Positions 1 through 7,919 are shown, counted from the first letter of the stretch. The stretch: DNA of 12,073 nt from Acidobacteriaceae bacterium (GCA_030049955.1 JASIJX010000445.1:1-12073); one strand, 5' to 3'. The notes: generated from the letters alone by a model not told the origin. A program made the numbers and translations.

Positions 1-77
1 CCAGCGCCGGGATTCCGGGCGGCATCAAAATAAGCAGGAGCAAATTTCGCGCGGGCTGTGCTACGCTTCGACCAACC

Positions 78-1103
78 GTGGCCAATTTCGAAAAAGCACC
101 GGCAGATGTCCAGGAAATCTTATCGAAGCCGATTCGGCAACTCGGCTTGAAGCTGGAAGGCTCGCCTATCGATCGTTTCGTCCAGCAACTCTACAAGGAA
201 CTGGACGCCAAAGGGCTGCATCGGTTCCACCCCAAGTGCTATCTGACGGATGAGTGGGGCTGCCCGAACATGGAGCCGGTTATCGGAATTCCGTTTTACC
301 TGGCCGATCCAAAACTGCAGCGCCTCGAATCGGAGATGAACGACATTGAAGACGCGCGGCAGATCATGATGTATATGCGCCACGAGGCCGGCCACGCGTT
401 TAATTACGCCTACGAGCTTTACAAAACGGAAGAATGGCGCAGCCTCTTCGGACCGTTCCGGCGGCCTTACCGCGACAACTACAAGCCGGTTGCGTTTTCG
501 CGCCAGTTCGTGCGGCATATGGAGGGCTGGTATGCACAAAAGCATCCTGACGAGGACTTCGCTGAGACGTTCGCGGTATGGCTAACGCCTCGCTCCAACT
601 GGAGGAAGCGATATCAGGACTGGGGCGCGATGAAGAAGTTGCTGTATGTGGATCGCATCGGCCGCAAGCTTGGCGATGCCGAACCATCGGTTGCACGCGG
701 CGATACCGATATTACAGTTGACGAAATGGATGTGACGGTCGGCGAGTTCTATCAGCACGCGCTGGACCGTCAATTCGACCAGCAGCTCTCCCCGGCCGAG
801 CTTCCGCTGGACACCGATCTGCGCGACATCTTTAACGTATCGAGGCGCCGCAGGAAAAATATTCGCCCGGCGGTCGATCTTCTCAGGGAAAATCGCAAGG
901 TCCTTGTCGACAAGGTCAATTACTGGACGGGCGTACAACGCCCGCTGGTAAAGAAGCTGGTGGAAACCATCGAAACAAAGGTCGGCGACCTGGGCCTGCG
1001 CGCCGACATAAAATGTGAACGGGAATATTTGACTGAGGTGACAGTGTACGCAACCGCATTGGCGATGAACTACATCACGCGAGGCAAGTTCATTTTGCCC
1101 TGA
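78..1103 (+). CDS. Putative zinc-binding metallopeptidase (HEAGH, Peptidase_Mx-like); 5' end uncertain
   Basis: The protein carries an HExxH-type zinc site, HEAGH, at residues 102-106 (numbered from the GTG at 78). About 55 residues later comes HPDEDFAETFAVWLT (156-170), whose acidic residues, probably E163, could supply the third metal ligand. This spacing and the DFAET block resemble the poorly characterised 'putative zinc-binding metallopeptidase' family. The C-terminal half (about 180-341) is charged, looks mostly helical and has no motif I recognise. No signal peptide is seen, so it is probably cytoplasmic. The GTG at 78 has no convincing Shine-Dalgarno sequence. The frame stays open, without another ATG, GTG or TTG, back to base 3, so the true start may lie left of the window. 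The stop overlaps a possible ATG of the next ORF (TGATG), which suggests co-transcription with the ATP-grasp gene. Substrate unknown; peptidase activity is inferred from the motif. Confidence 0.75.
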   Translation: MANFEKAPADVQEILSKPIRQLGLKLEGSPIDRFVQQLYKELDAKGLHRFHPKCYLTDEWGCPNMEPVIGIPFYLADPKLQRLESEMNDIEDARQIMMYMRHEAGHAFNYAYELYKTEEWRSLFGPFRRPYRDNYKPVAFSRQFVRHMEGWYAQKHPDEDFAETFAVWLTPRSNWRKRYQDWGAMKKLLYVDRIGRKLGDAEPSVARGDTDITVDEMDVTVGEFYQHALDRQFDQQLSPAELPLDTDLRDIFNVSRRRRKNIRPAVDLLRENRKVLVDKVNYWTGVQRPLVKKLVETIETKVGDLGLRADIKCEREYLTEVTVYATALAMNYITRGKFILP

Positions 1104-1165
1104 TGGGTTGTTCACATTTGCCGTCGATGGCGAATGCAGGCGATAGAAAACAGCGCAGAGGGATC

Positions 1166-2209
1166 ATGGCAAACCTCAAAGTAACGATCCTGCACGACGT
1201 TTGGGAGGAGGGCCCGCCTGAGCCTGAACCGGAGCCAGTAAAGGCGCCGCGCGGCCGGAAAGGCAAAGTCCCGAGGAAGAAAAGAGATCCGCTGCACGAC
1301 CGCGAAGAGATCTTCGAGGCGCTGACAAAGCTCGGCCACGAGCCTTCGTATCACGTTCTCGACGGCAAGAATCAATCGCTGCTTGCGCTGGCAAAGTGCG
1401 GCGCGAACCTGGTGTTCAACCTCACTGAGTCCTACGCCGGCGATGACACGATGGACAAGAACATCGCCGCCTATCTTGAGCTGCTGCATTTGACCTATAC
1501 CGGCGGCGGCCCGCAGGCTCTCTACCTGGCGCAGGACAAGTCGGTCGCGAAAAAGATCTTCGACTTTCACAAGATCAAAACGCCAGACTTCGCCATTTCC
1601 TACAAAGGCCGCACCGAGCACGCTCACGACATCGAATTTCCGCTTATCGTCAAGCCTGTTTCCGAAGACGGATCGATCGGCATCGACGCAGGTTCCGTTG
1701 TCGACAGCGTAAAGGAGCTGATGGAGCGCATTGACTACATTCACGAGGAATTCGACAGCCCTGCGCTGATTGAGGAATATATTGAGGGCCGCGAAATTTA
1801 CGCTTCCGTTCTCGGTAATGACAGCGCCGAGGTTCTCCCGCTCATCGAGCTCGATCTCTCCAAGCTTCCCAAGGGCACGCCGCGGATCGCCTGCCAGGAC
1901 GTGAAGTTCGATCAGGAGACCGAGGCCTTCAGGGTGACAAAATCCGCTCCCGTCGAAGATCTTGATGAGGAGACCACACAAAACTTGAAGGACACCGCGC
2001 TTGCCGCCTATCGCGCGCTCAAGCTGCGCGACTATGGCCGCATCGATATGCGGCTGAACAAAAAGGGACAGGTGTACGTCATCGAGGCGAATCCGAATCC
2101 CTGGCTCGCCAGCGCCGCCGAATTCACCCTGGCAGCGAAGAAGGCCGGCTACTCGTACACCGAGATGATCGAAAAGATCGTGGAACTGGCCCGCGCTCGC
2201 GCGACGTAG
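1166..2209 (+). CDS. ATP-grasp ligase, D-alanine-D-alanine ligase-like (function unassigned)
   Basis: This is a 347-residue ATP-grasp enzyme, a family that joins a carboxylate to an amine through an acyl-phosphate. Visible elements: a D-Ala-D-Ala-ligase-like N-terminal domain (NLVFNLTESYAGDD, about 81-94); lysines likely to bind ATP at K125 (QDKSVAKK) and K163 (FPLIVKPVSEDGSIGI); LIEEYIEGREIYASVLG (201-217); and the Mg-binding end RDYGRIDMR...VYVIEANPNPWL (288-313), with D294, E307 and N309. Residues 15-41 form a Pro/Glu-rich then Lys/Arg-rich insert after the first strand. I chose the ATG at 1166 because GCAGAGGG lies just upstream and the first beta strand (LKVTILHD) follows at once. An upstream ATG at 1103 overlaps the previous stop and would add 21 unlikely residues. 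It lies next to a metallopeptidase rather than cell-wall genes, so a true Ddl role is doubtful. Substrates unknown. Confidence 0.85.
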   Translation: MANLKVTILHDVWEEGPPEPEPEPVKAPRGRKGKVPRKKRDPLHDREEIFEALTKLGHEPSYHVLDGKNQSLLALAKCGANLVFNLTESYAGDDTMDKNIAAYLELLHLTYTGGGPQALYLAQDKSVAKKIFDFHKIKTPDFAISYKGRTEHAHDIEFPLIVKPVSEDGSIGIDAGSVVDSVKELMERIDYIHEEFDSPALIEEYIEGREIYASVLGNDSAEVLPLIELDLSKLPKGTPRIACQDVKFDQETEAFRVTKSAPVEDLDEETTQNLKDTALAAYRALKLRDYGRIDMRLNKKGQVYVIEANPNPWLASAAEFTLAAKKAGYSYTEMIEKIVELARARAT

Positions 2210-2577
2210 TGTCAGTGCATGGCGATGTTCTCATTCGTTCCCGGATATTTCGGCCCGGGTAGAAATGATGAACATCGCTGTTCCCGCGAGCTTCGCGCAC
2301 CTTCCGGCCACACTCATCGCCCGGTTACAGGCCACTGGCGCCGGAAGGATGTCTGGTGCGGGCCGACTGGGAAAGACAACAGAGCAAGAACAATTCTGCG
2401 AGAACAAACACAGTTCCCATGTTGTCTTCCGTCAGACGCGAGAATGGTACGACGAAGTTATTGAAGCGCTCCGCGGGGCGCGCCCCATAAGACAAAATGA
2501 GTTTGCTTCTTGATGTTAATTCGCCAAGTTTGCTAGGATTGATGTCGTTCCGATCTGATATATCACGATCCGACTCT
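2210..2577. other. Intergenic stretch, no convincing gene
   Basis: These 368 bp separate the ATP-grasp gene from the chosen GH3 start. Two ATG-started frames of about 80 codons (2219-2464 and 2265-2513) overlap each other, have no clear ribosome site and show no motif I recognise, so neither is called. Visible structure: a perfect 12-bp palindrome GGGGCGCGCCCC (2475-2486), a weak CCCGG/CCGGG stem near 2240-2260 with no T-run, the candidate GH3 promoter (2510-2539) and a palindromic TGATATATCA (2556-2565) just before the GH3 start. No clear terminator is seen after the ATP-grasp gene. Confidence 0.5.
2510..2539 (+). promoter_or_regulatory. Candidate sigma70-type promoter of the GH3 gene
   Basis: TTGATG (2510-2515) lies 18 bp before TAGGAT (2534-2539). 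The second box is preceded by TGC, giving an extended -10 (TGnTAGGAT). A transcript would start near 2546, inside the longer ORF that opens at 2497 but upstream of the ATG at 2578, which supports the later start. Read by eye only. Confidence 0.4.
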
Positions 2578-4962
2578 ATGAAAATCTTCGCTGTTGGCGC
2601 AACCTCACTCGTTGTTTTGGCGATGCTGCTCCTGGCTCCTTGCGGGATAGCGGCTAGCGCACAGGAGCTATCGGCTCCCAACCCCCAACTGGCTTCAAAG
2701 GAAGTGAATGAGCGGGTTGATGCACTGCTGAAAAAGATGACGCTCGATGAAAAGATTGGGCAGTTGGTGGATATCTCGGCCGGTTTCGCTACCGGTCCTG
2801 GAGACCAGCACCTGAAATATGACGAGATGGTGGAACATGGCCAGGTGGGAGCGTTGGTAAATGTGATCGGGACCGAGGAGGCCAATTACTACCAGCATCT
2901 TGCGGTGGAGAAGACGCGCCTGCACATACCGCTCCTTTTCGGGCTGGATGTGATTCACGGACACCGAACGACATTCCCTATTCCGCTGGCGATTGCGGCG
3001 AGCTGGGATCCGAAAGCAGCAGAGACGGTAGCGCGCACGGGTGCAGTGGAGGCCCGGGCTGACGGAATTGATTGGGTATTTTCGCCGATGGTGGACATTG
3101 CGCGCGATGCGCGCTGGGGACGCATCGTCGAGTCGAATGGCGAAGACCCATATCTGGGGTCGGCAATGACCCGTGCCTGGGTGCATGGCTACCAGCAGGG
3201 AGATCTCTCCAAGCCGGATTCGGTGGCGGCGTGCGTGAAGCATTTCGCGGCCTATGGAGCAGCCATTGCGGGACGCGACTACAACGCCGTGGACATGAGC
3301 CCAATCACTCTTCGCCAAATATATCTGAGGCCGTATCACGCGGGTGTAGAGGCTGGTGCGGCGACGATGATGAGCGCATTTAATTCTATAAACGGCATTC
3401 CGGCCAGCGCGGACCCGTTGACATTGACTCAAATTCTACGCAACGAATGGGGATTTGATGGTTTTGTCGTTTCCGATTGGGCGGCCGTGGGTGAACTATT
3501 GAATCATGCCATTGCTGCCGATGGCGCAACCGCCGCCCGCAAGGCGCTGGAAGCCGGCGTGGACATGGATACGGAAAGTGATCTGTTCGGGACAACTCTC
3601 GCCGCCCAGGTGAGGTCGGGAAGGATTCCGGAATCCGTTGTGGACGAGGCAGTGCGGCGCGTGCTTCGAGTGAAGTTTGCGCTGGGTTTGTTTGATCACC
3701 CTTACGCCCGACTGGAGCCAACGTACGAAGCCACGCTGCAACGCCGTGCATTGGCCCGAAAGGTGGCTGATGAAACCATGGTTTTGCTCAAAAATGATCC
3801 GGTGAACGGTTCGGGCCCGCTGCTGCCGCTAGCTAAGAAGGCCGGGACAGTGGCATTGATTGGGCCCATGTCCGACAACGCGGCAGAAATGCTGGGAGCA
3901 TGGTCGGGCCAGGGCAATCCCAAGGACGTTATCACGTTGAAAGAGGAGTTGGAGAAGCGGCTGGGCAACCGGCTGCTGTACGCCGAGGGATGCGGATTGC
4001 TCTCCGGCGAGGATGCGAACGCACTGAAGAGCATCGAGACGGGCGTTCCGTTGTCGGAAACGCAGCGAATGCCGCTCCCGGACGATGCCCGGACGATTGC
4101 AGAGGCGGTGGATGTTGCAAAGCAAGCCGACATCGCCATTGTGGCGCTAGGCGAGCCGGCCTGGATGGAGGGCGAGGCATCGAGCCGCGCGTACCTGGAT
4201 TTTACCGGTTCGCAGCAGAATCTACTTGAGGCAGTGGTGGCCACGGGCAAGCCCGTCATCCTGGTGGTGCTTGCTGGACGGCCATTGGTACTGAAATGGG
4301 CGGCGGCGCATGTGCCAGCCATCCTTGAAGCATGGAGTCCGGGGATCGAGGCAGGGCCCGCGATCGCCGATGTACTTTTGGGGGATGTAAACCCCTCGGG
4401 CAAGTTGCCAGCGAGCATGCCACGTGCGGTGGGGCAAGAGCCTCTCTATTATGCGCAACTACCGACGGGTCGCCCAGAGCGCGTGGACCTGAACCACATG
4501 TCGTGGGATGGAGGGAAATACAAATCGCGGTACGTGGATGAGCAGAACTCAGCGCTGTTTCCATTCGGCTGGGGACTAAGCTATACGCGCTTCGAATTCT
4601 CGAAGCCGACAGTCAGCCGGGCGGAGGTCCCGCTGAAGGATGTTCTAGCTAATCACAAGCCGGTGGTCATGGTGGATGTGGAGGTGACCAATACCGGTTC
4701 GGCGGCCGGCACCGAAGTTGCGCAGCTTTATATACGAAATACAGTGGCCAGTGTGGAGCAGCCGTTGCGCGAACTGAAGGGCTTTGCGCGCGTCACTCTT
4801 GCGCCTGGCGAAACGAAACACCTTGAATTTCCACTAGGCTTCAATGAACTGAACTTCTATACCTCGGACCTGAAGCAAACCGTGGAACCGACCACGTATG
4901 ACGTTTGGGTTGGTGGAAGCTCTCTGGCGAGCCAGGGCACAAGCTTCAAGGTAACTAAGTAA
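2578..4962 (+). CDS. Secreted GH3 beta-glucosidase (BglX-like)
   Basis: A 794-residue family 3 glycoside hydrolase, expected to release glucose (or xylose) from the non-reducing end of beta-linked oligosaccharides outside the cytoplasm. The start at 2578 gives a clean signal peptide (residues 1 to about 27, ending ASA before QELS). The frame is open from 2497, but those 27 extra residues would precede the signal peptide. Domains in order: GH3 N-terminal barrel with KHFAAYG (221-227) and the nucleophile Asp300 in FVVSDWAA; a C-terminal alpha/beta sandwich with the likely acid/base Glu533 in MEGEASSRAYL; and a fibronectin-III-like domain near the end (VDVEVTNTGSAAGTEVAQLY). Length and order match BglX-type enzymes. 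The ATG has no strong Shine-Dalgarno sequence. The next gene is another secreted glycosidase 268 bp downstream, which suggests a shared polysaccharide-degrading role but not necessarily one transcript. Confidence 0.93.
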   Translation: MKIFAVGATSLVVLAMLLLAPCGIAASAQELSAPNPQLASKEVNERVDALLKKMTLDEKIGQLVDISAGFATGPGDQHLKYDEMVEHGQVGALVNVIGTEEANYYQHLAVEKTRLHIPLLFGLDVIHGHRTTFPIPLAIAASWDPKAAETVARTGAVEARADGIDWVFSPMVDIARDARWGRIVESNGEDPYLGSAMTRAWVHGYQQGDLSKPDSVAACVKHFAAYGAAIAGRDYNAVDMSPITLRQIYLRPYHAGVEAGAATMMSAFNSINGIPASADPLTLTQILRNEWGFDGFVVSDWAAVGELLNHAIAADGATAARKALEAGVDMDTESDLFGTTLAAQVRSGRIPESVVDEAVRRVLRVKFALGLFDHPYARLEPTYEATLQRRALARKVADETMVLLKNDPVNGSGPLLPLAKKAGTVALIGPMSDNAAEMLGAWSGQGNPKDVITLKEELEKRLGNRLLYAEGCGLLSGEDANALKSIETGVPLSETQRMPLPDDARTIAEAVDVAKQADIAIVALGEPAWMEGEASSRAYLDFTGSQQNLLEAVVATGKPVILVVLAGRPLVLKWAAAHVPAILEAWSPGIEAGPAIADVLLGDVNPSGKLPASMPRAVGQEPLYYAQLPTGRPERVDLNHMSWDGGKYKSRYVDEQNSALFPFGWGLSYTRFEFSKPTVSRAEVPLKDVLANHKPVVMVDVEVTNTGSAAGTEVAQLYIRNTVASVEQPLRELKGFARVTLAPGETKHLEFPLGFNELNFYTSDLKQTVEPTTYDVWVGGSSLASQGTSFKVTK

Positions 4963-5214
4963 ACGTTGCGCGTCGTCTTTTTTTGACCGTACGTCACTGC
5001 GCAAGTCGGTCGCCGGCGAGTCTGTCACGTCGTCATGGCCGCAACCTCCAGAAGGACGATATATCACAAAATAGCCGGCTTGGCGACCGCGAATAACTGA
5101 CATTCCGACAATTGCAGATAGCCTTGGGAGGGCGCGCCAGGAGAATCGGGGTTTGTCCACTCTCCTCGCCGCTTTTGACAACCTGGATTAAGTTTCATCC
5201 GTCTTAGGCTTTTC

Positions 5215-5221
5215 AAAAGGA
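5215..5221 (+). promoter_or_regulatory. Ribosome binding site of the GH39-like gene
   Basis: AAAAGGA ends 9 bases before the ATG at 5231 and supports that start. A perfect TTGACA occurs at 5175-5180, but no acceptable -10 box lies 16-18 bp after it, so no promoter is called. Confidence 0.5.
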
Positions 5222-5230
5222 CCTCTTTCA

Positions 5231-6811
5231 ATGAGTCGCACTTTTACTGTCTCGCTCCTCTTCGCCATGGCCTCACTTGCCGCGCTCGCACAGACCAGCA
5301 ATCACGATGCACTTCATAAACAATTTCGTGTTCTCTATGTTAACGCCGGCCAAATCGTGGGAACGATACGCTCATTCCAGGGAGTAAATGGTCCGCCCTA
5401 TCCGGTGAGAAGCGGCTTGCCAAATTTGATCGCACAGTATCGGGACCTCCACATCGACAGCGTGCGTACGCACGATTCGTACGGTCCAACAGAGATTGAT
5501 GCGGTCTACACTAACCAGGGCCTCAAAGATGTGTTTCCTGATCCTTCGATTCGTTCGCAGGTCATCAAGGCATCTCGAGAGAACTGCATCTTTCCCGACT
5601 GGGATGCAGATCCCGATAATCCCCGCAGCTATAATTTTGGCCCCACCGACAAAATCGTGAAGGCGATCGTTGCGAGCGGCGCATCGGTTTTTTATCGCGT
5701 CGGCCGGAGTTTTGGAGCAAACCGCGAACCGCCAAAGGATGACGACAAATACGCGAATATCGTTGCCCATATCGCGATGCATTACGACAGGGGATGGGAT
5801 CGTGGTTTTTATAACACGGTCAATTATTGGGAAATTTGGAATGAGCCGCAGGGTTTTTGGTCTGGCACAGCCGAGCAGTTTTATGAGTTATATGACAAAG
5901 TCTCATTGGCACTGAAAAAGGTCGACCCGTCAGCACAGGTTGGCGCAGATGGGAACGAGAGGGCTCTCAATGCAGGGCCATATCGAGAGGGCCTCTTTCA
6001 ATACATCAAAGCACATAACCTGCCTTTCGACTTCTATTCGTGGCACACTTATGCCGATAAGTCCCACGACCCGTACAATGCTGTGCGTATCGGCCAAGAA
6101 ACTAGACGCGTCCTCGATTCCGAAGGCTTCGCTGGCGCTAAGAGCATACTGTCGGAATGGAATTTGAGTGCGGACTTCACTGCGAAAGAAGAGCCGGAAC
6201 TGGGCAGTATGGAAAATGCATCCTACGTCGCAGCAGTGCTTGTGTATCTACAGGATTCGGAAGTCGACCTCGCGCACTTTTATAGGGGCGACGCATTATG
6301 GATGGGACTGTTCAATGACAACGGCAGTTATCGCAAGCCTGCATATGCGTTTCGTGCAGTTGGCTCGCTTCTGAACACTCCTCAAAGACTTCTTGCTACG
6401 GGAGGAGACACTGCGGGTTTTGCCGTGCTCGCGGGCCGATCCAAGGATGGTAAGGAGGTGCAAATTCTGATTGACAACTACGAAATTCCGCCTCGTTACC
6501 TTCATCCCGATGAGCAACTGGCGCAGAAGAAGCCCAGGGTCTCTACGAAGTCCGGTACCACATCTCACGCTTCGACATTTAAGTACCTTCCCAAACGAAC
6601 GGATATCATATATCACGACAATCAGGGTTATAGTCTGACGGTTTCGAACCTTCCATGGGGCAAGAGGCCGTTTACTCTGAAGCGATACCGGCTGACGAAT
6701 ACTGAGAATTTCTCTCTGACTGAACAGGAGAGTTGCAAGGGATCATCAATATCGCTTTCCGACCCGCTTTCGCCCCCAGGACTGGAACTTATAGTGCTCA
6801 AAGCTCGATGA
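5231..6811 (+). CDS. Secreted GH39-like glycoside hydrolase
   Basis: A 526-residue protein with a signal peptide (about 1-20, ALA before QTS), so probably periplasmic or secreted. The barrel carries YWEIWNEPQGFW (199-210), where Glu205 of the WNEP motif is the expected acid/base, and SILSEWNLS (305-313), where Glu309 is the expected nucleophile. The roughly 100-residue spacing and FYSWHTYAD between them (268-276) fit clan GH-A, most like GH39 (beta-xylosidase/alpha-L-iduronidase type). After the barrel, residues from about 400 look like a beta-rich accessory domain (VQILIDNYEIP, YSLTVSNLPW). Start supported by AAAAGGA upstream. It lies 50 bp before a Tat-exported TIM-barrel protein, so the two are probably one operon acting outside the cytoplasm. 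Substrate cannot be read from the sequence; distant GH5 or GH30-like membership is possible. Confidence 0.85.
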   Translation: MSRTFTVSLLFAMASLAALAQTSNHDALHKQFRVLYVNAGQIVGTIRSFQGVNGPPYPVRSGLPNLIAQYRDLHIDSVRTHDSYGPTEIDAVYTNQGLKDVFPDPSIRSQVIKASRENCIFPDWDADPDNPRSYNFGPTDKIVKAIVASGASVFYRVGRSFGANREPPKDDDKYANIVAHIAMHYDRGWDRGFYNTVNYWEIWNEPQGFWSGTAEQFYELYDKVSLALKKVDPSAQVGADGNERALNAGPYREGLFQYIKAHNLPFDFYSWHTYADKSHDPYNAVRIGQETRRVLDSEGFAGAKSILSEWNLSADFTAKEEPELGSMENASYVAAVLVYLQDSEVDLAHFYRGDALWMGLFNDNGSYRKPAYAFRAVGSLLNTPQRLLATGGDTAGFAVLAGRSKDGKEVQILIDNYEIPPRYLHPDEQLAQKKPRVSTKSGTTSHASTFKYLPKRTDIIYHDNQGYSLTVSNLPWGKRPFTLKRYRLTNTENFSLTEQESCKGSSISLSDPLSPPGLELIVLKAR

Positions 6812-6861
6812 CTGACTGTGTCGTTTGACAAAAGTAAGCAGCTCGTTGAAAGTGAGGCAGC

Positions 6862-7758
6862 ATGAGTGTATCTCGCAGGCAGTTTTTGCGTGGGGCTACG
6901 ACAGTGGCTCTGTTCACGGCAGTTAGTCGGGCTCCTGGATCTGAGCTTCGGTTGCCGTTGGGTATTCAACTCTACAGCGTTCGTGAGCAGATGGCTGTTG
7001 ACTTCGAAGGCGCTTTGGCAGCGTTGCACAATTCCGGGTATGTCGAGGTGGAATCTGCCGCGTTGCCGAATCGAAGTGCCAAGGAGATTCGGAGAGCGTT
7101 GGATGCAGCGGGGCTAAAGTGTGTCAGCGCTCATCAAGGATTCAACGAACTGCATACCAAGTTCGACGAAGTAGTCGCCTTCGATCAGGCCATTGGTGCT
7201 CGCTCCATTATCTGTCCAAGTCCTGGAAGAAGGACCCCGCTTCCAGCCGGTACCTCGCCCCTGCCAGATCCAACCCTCGATGACTGGCGATATAGTGCAG
7301 AGCAGTTTAACCGTATAGGCGAAAAGCTTAGGGCGGCAGGTCTTCACTTCGGTTATCACAATCACACCGCAGAGTTCGCCTCAATCGATGGCGTGATGCC
7401 CTACATGGAGTTAATGCGCTTGTGCGAGCCGGATAAGGTTTTTTTTGAACTCGATTGCGGATGGGCACGAGTTGCGGGCGTGGATCCTGTGGCTTTGATG
7501 CGCGACCATCCACAGCGGTTCAAAATGCTGCACATCAAAGACTTCAAGCTCCCGCCACATCCAACTCCGGAATCGCGAGAGGGTTGCAAAGTCGTAGAGC
7601 TTGGGCGAGGAGATATTGATTACGGCCCGATTCTCGATGAGGCTGCTCGTACCCAATCTATCGAACACATGTTTGTAGAGCAGGAGGCGTTCACGATGCC
7701 ATGGAAGGAGTCGATTGCTATTGACGCCGCCTATCTCAAGAAGTTGGGGGCCTGCTGA
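6862..7758 (+). CDS. Tat-exported sugar phosphate isomerase/epimerase-like TIM-barrel protein
   Basis: A 298-residue member of the xylose-isomerase-like TIM-barrel superfamily (AP_endonuc_2 fold), whose members act on sugars or inositols with a divalent metal. The N-terminus has a twin-arginine signal, SRRQFLRG (4-11), followed by a short hydrophobic stretch, so the folded protein should be exported. Barrel motifs: LGIQLYSVRE (33-42), VSAHQGF (88-94), YHNHTAEF (165-172), FFELDCGWA (194-202), MLHIKDFK (222-229) and MFVEQEAF (270-277). Likely metal ligands include Asp198, His224 and Glu273. AGTGAGG lies just before the ATG. A perfect TTGACA (6825-6830) with a poor -10 (GAAAGT) could be a weak internal promoter. 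Export and pairing with a GH39-like enzyme argue against a cytoplasmic sugar-phosphate substrate. Some exported relatives act on 3-keto-glycosides; that role here is inference. Confidence 0.85.
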   Translation: MSVSRRQFLRGATTVALFTAVSRAPGSELRLPLGIQLYSVREQMAVDFEGALAALHNSGYVEVESAALPNRSAKEIRRALDAAGLKCVSAHQGFNELHTKFDEVVAFDQAIGARSIICPSPGRRTPLPAGTSPLPDPTLDDWRYSAEQFNRIGEKLRAAGLHFGYHNHTAEFASIDGVMPYMELMRLCEPDKVFFELDCGWARVAGVDPVALMRDHPQRFKMLHIKDFKLPPHPTPESREGCKVVELGRGDIDYGPILDEAARTQSIEHMFVEQEAFTMPWKESIAIDAAYLKKLGAC

Positions 7759-7759
7759 A

Positions 7760-7858
7760 ATGTTCAGATCCACCGCGGAGCGACAGGCGCGCAAGTGCAA
7801 TCGCTGTTGGGAGTGTGATCTCGGGACCACCGAGCGCCGCGATGTTTGGGCCATCTGA
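7760..7858 (+). CDS. Small Cys-rich ORF (32 aa), possibly translationally coupled
   Basis: An ATG begins one base after the stop of the TIM-barrel gene (TGAAATG) and opens 32 codons ending in TGA. The peptide is Arg-rich and has a compact CNRCWEC motif (Cys 13, 16, 19), as in small metal-binding peptides. It has no Shine-Dalgarno sequence of its own, so translation would depend on coupling. Nothing identifies a family, and an ORF this short can occur by chance. Confidence 0.25.
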   Translation: MFRSTAERQARKCNRCWECDLGTTERRDVWAI

Positions 7859-7919
7859 ACAACCGGCGAACATCAAACTCCGGATCGAGCCATGCGCTTT
7901 GCGCCCAGGTTGAGGTCAC

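Noticed and set aside
1112..1981. 289-codon open frame on the minus strand
   Set aside because: It lies fully antisense to the ATP-grasp gene, whose motifs are unmistakable, and shows no recognisable motif of its own.
2325..2885. 186-codon minus-strand frame across the GH3 start
   Set aside because: It is antisense to the GH3 signal peptide and N-terminal domain; Ser-rich composition typical of an antisense shadow.
4963..4984. Possible terminator after GH3 (run of seven T at 4978-4984)
   Set aside because: The preceding bases form only a 3-4 bp stem; too weak for an intrinsic terminator.
4834..5181. 115-codon minus-strand frame crossing the GH3 3' end and the following gap
   Set aside because: Half of it is antisense to conserved GH3 sequence; no ribosome site and no family resemblance.
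4955..5191. Plus-strand frame in the GH3-GH39 gap with one internal TAG and a protein-like second half
   Set aside because: One stop in about 79 codons is not rare by chance at this GC content, there is no start codon or ribosome site, and no family is recognised; a translated search would be needed.
5175..5210. Perfect TTGACA before the GH39-like gene as a promoter
   Set aside because: No -10-like hexamer at 16-18 bp; the nearest TTAGGC is 23 bp away.
7820..7834. CTCGG/CCGAG stem-loop between the TIM-barrel gene and the CGNR gene
   Set aside because: Only 5 bp with no T-run on either strand, and it lies in the small Cys-rich ORF.
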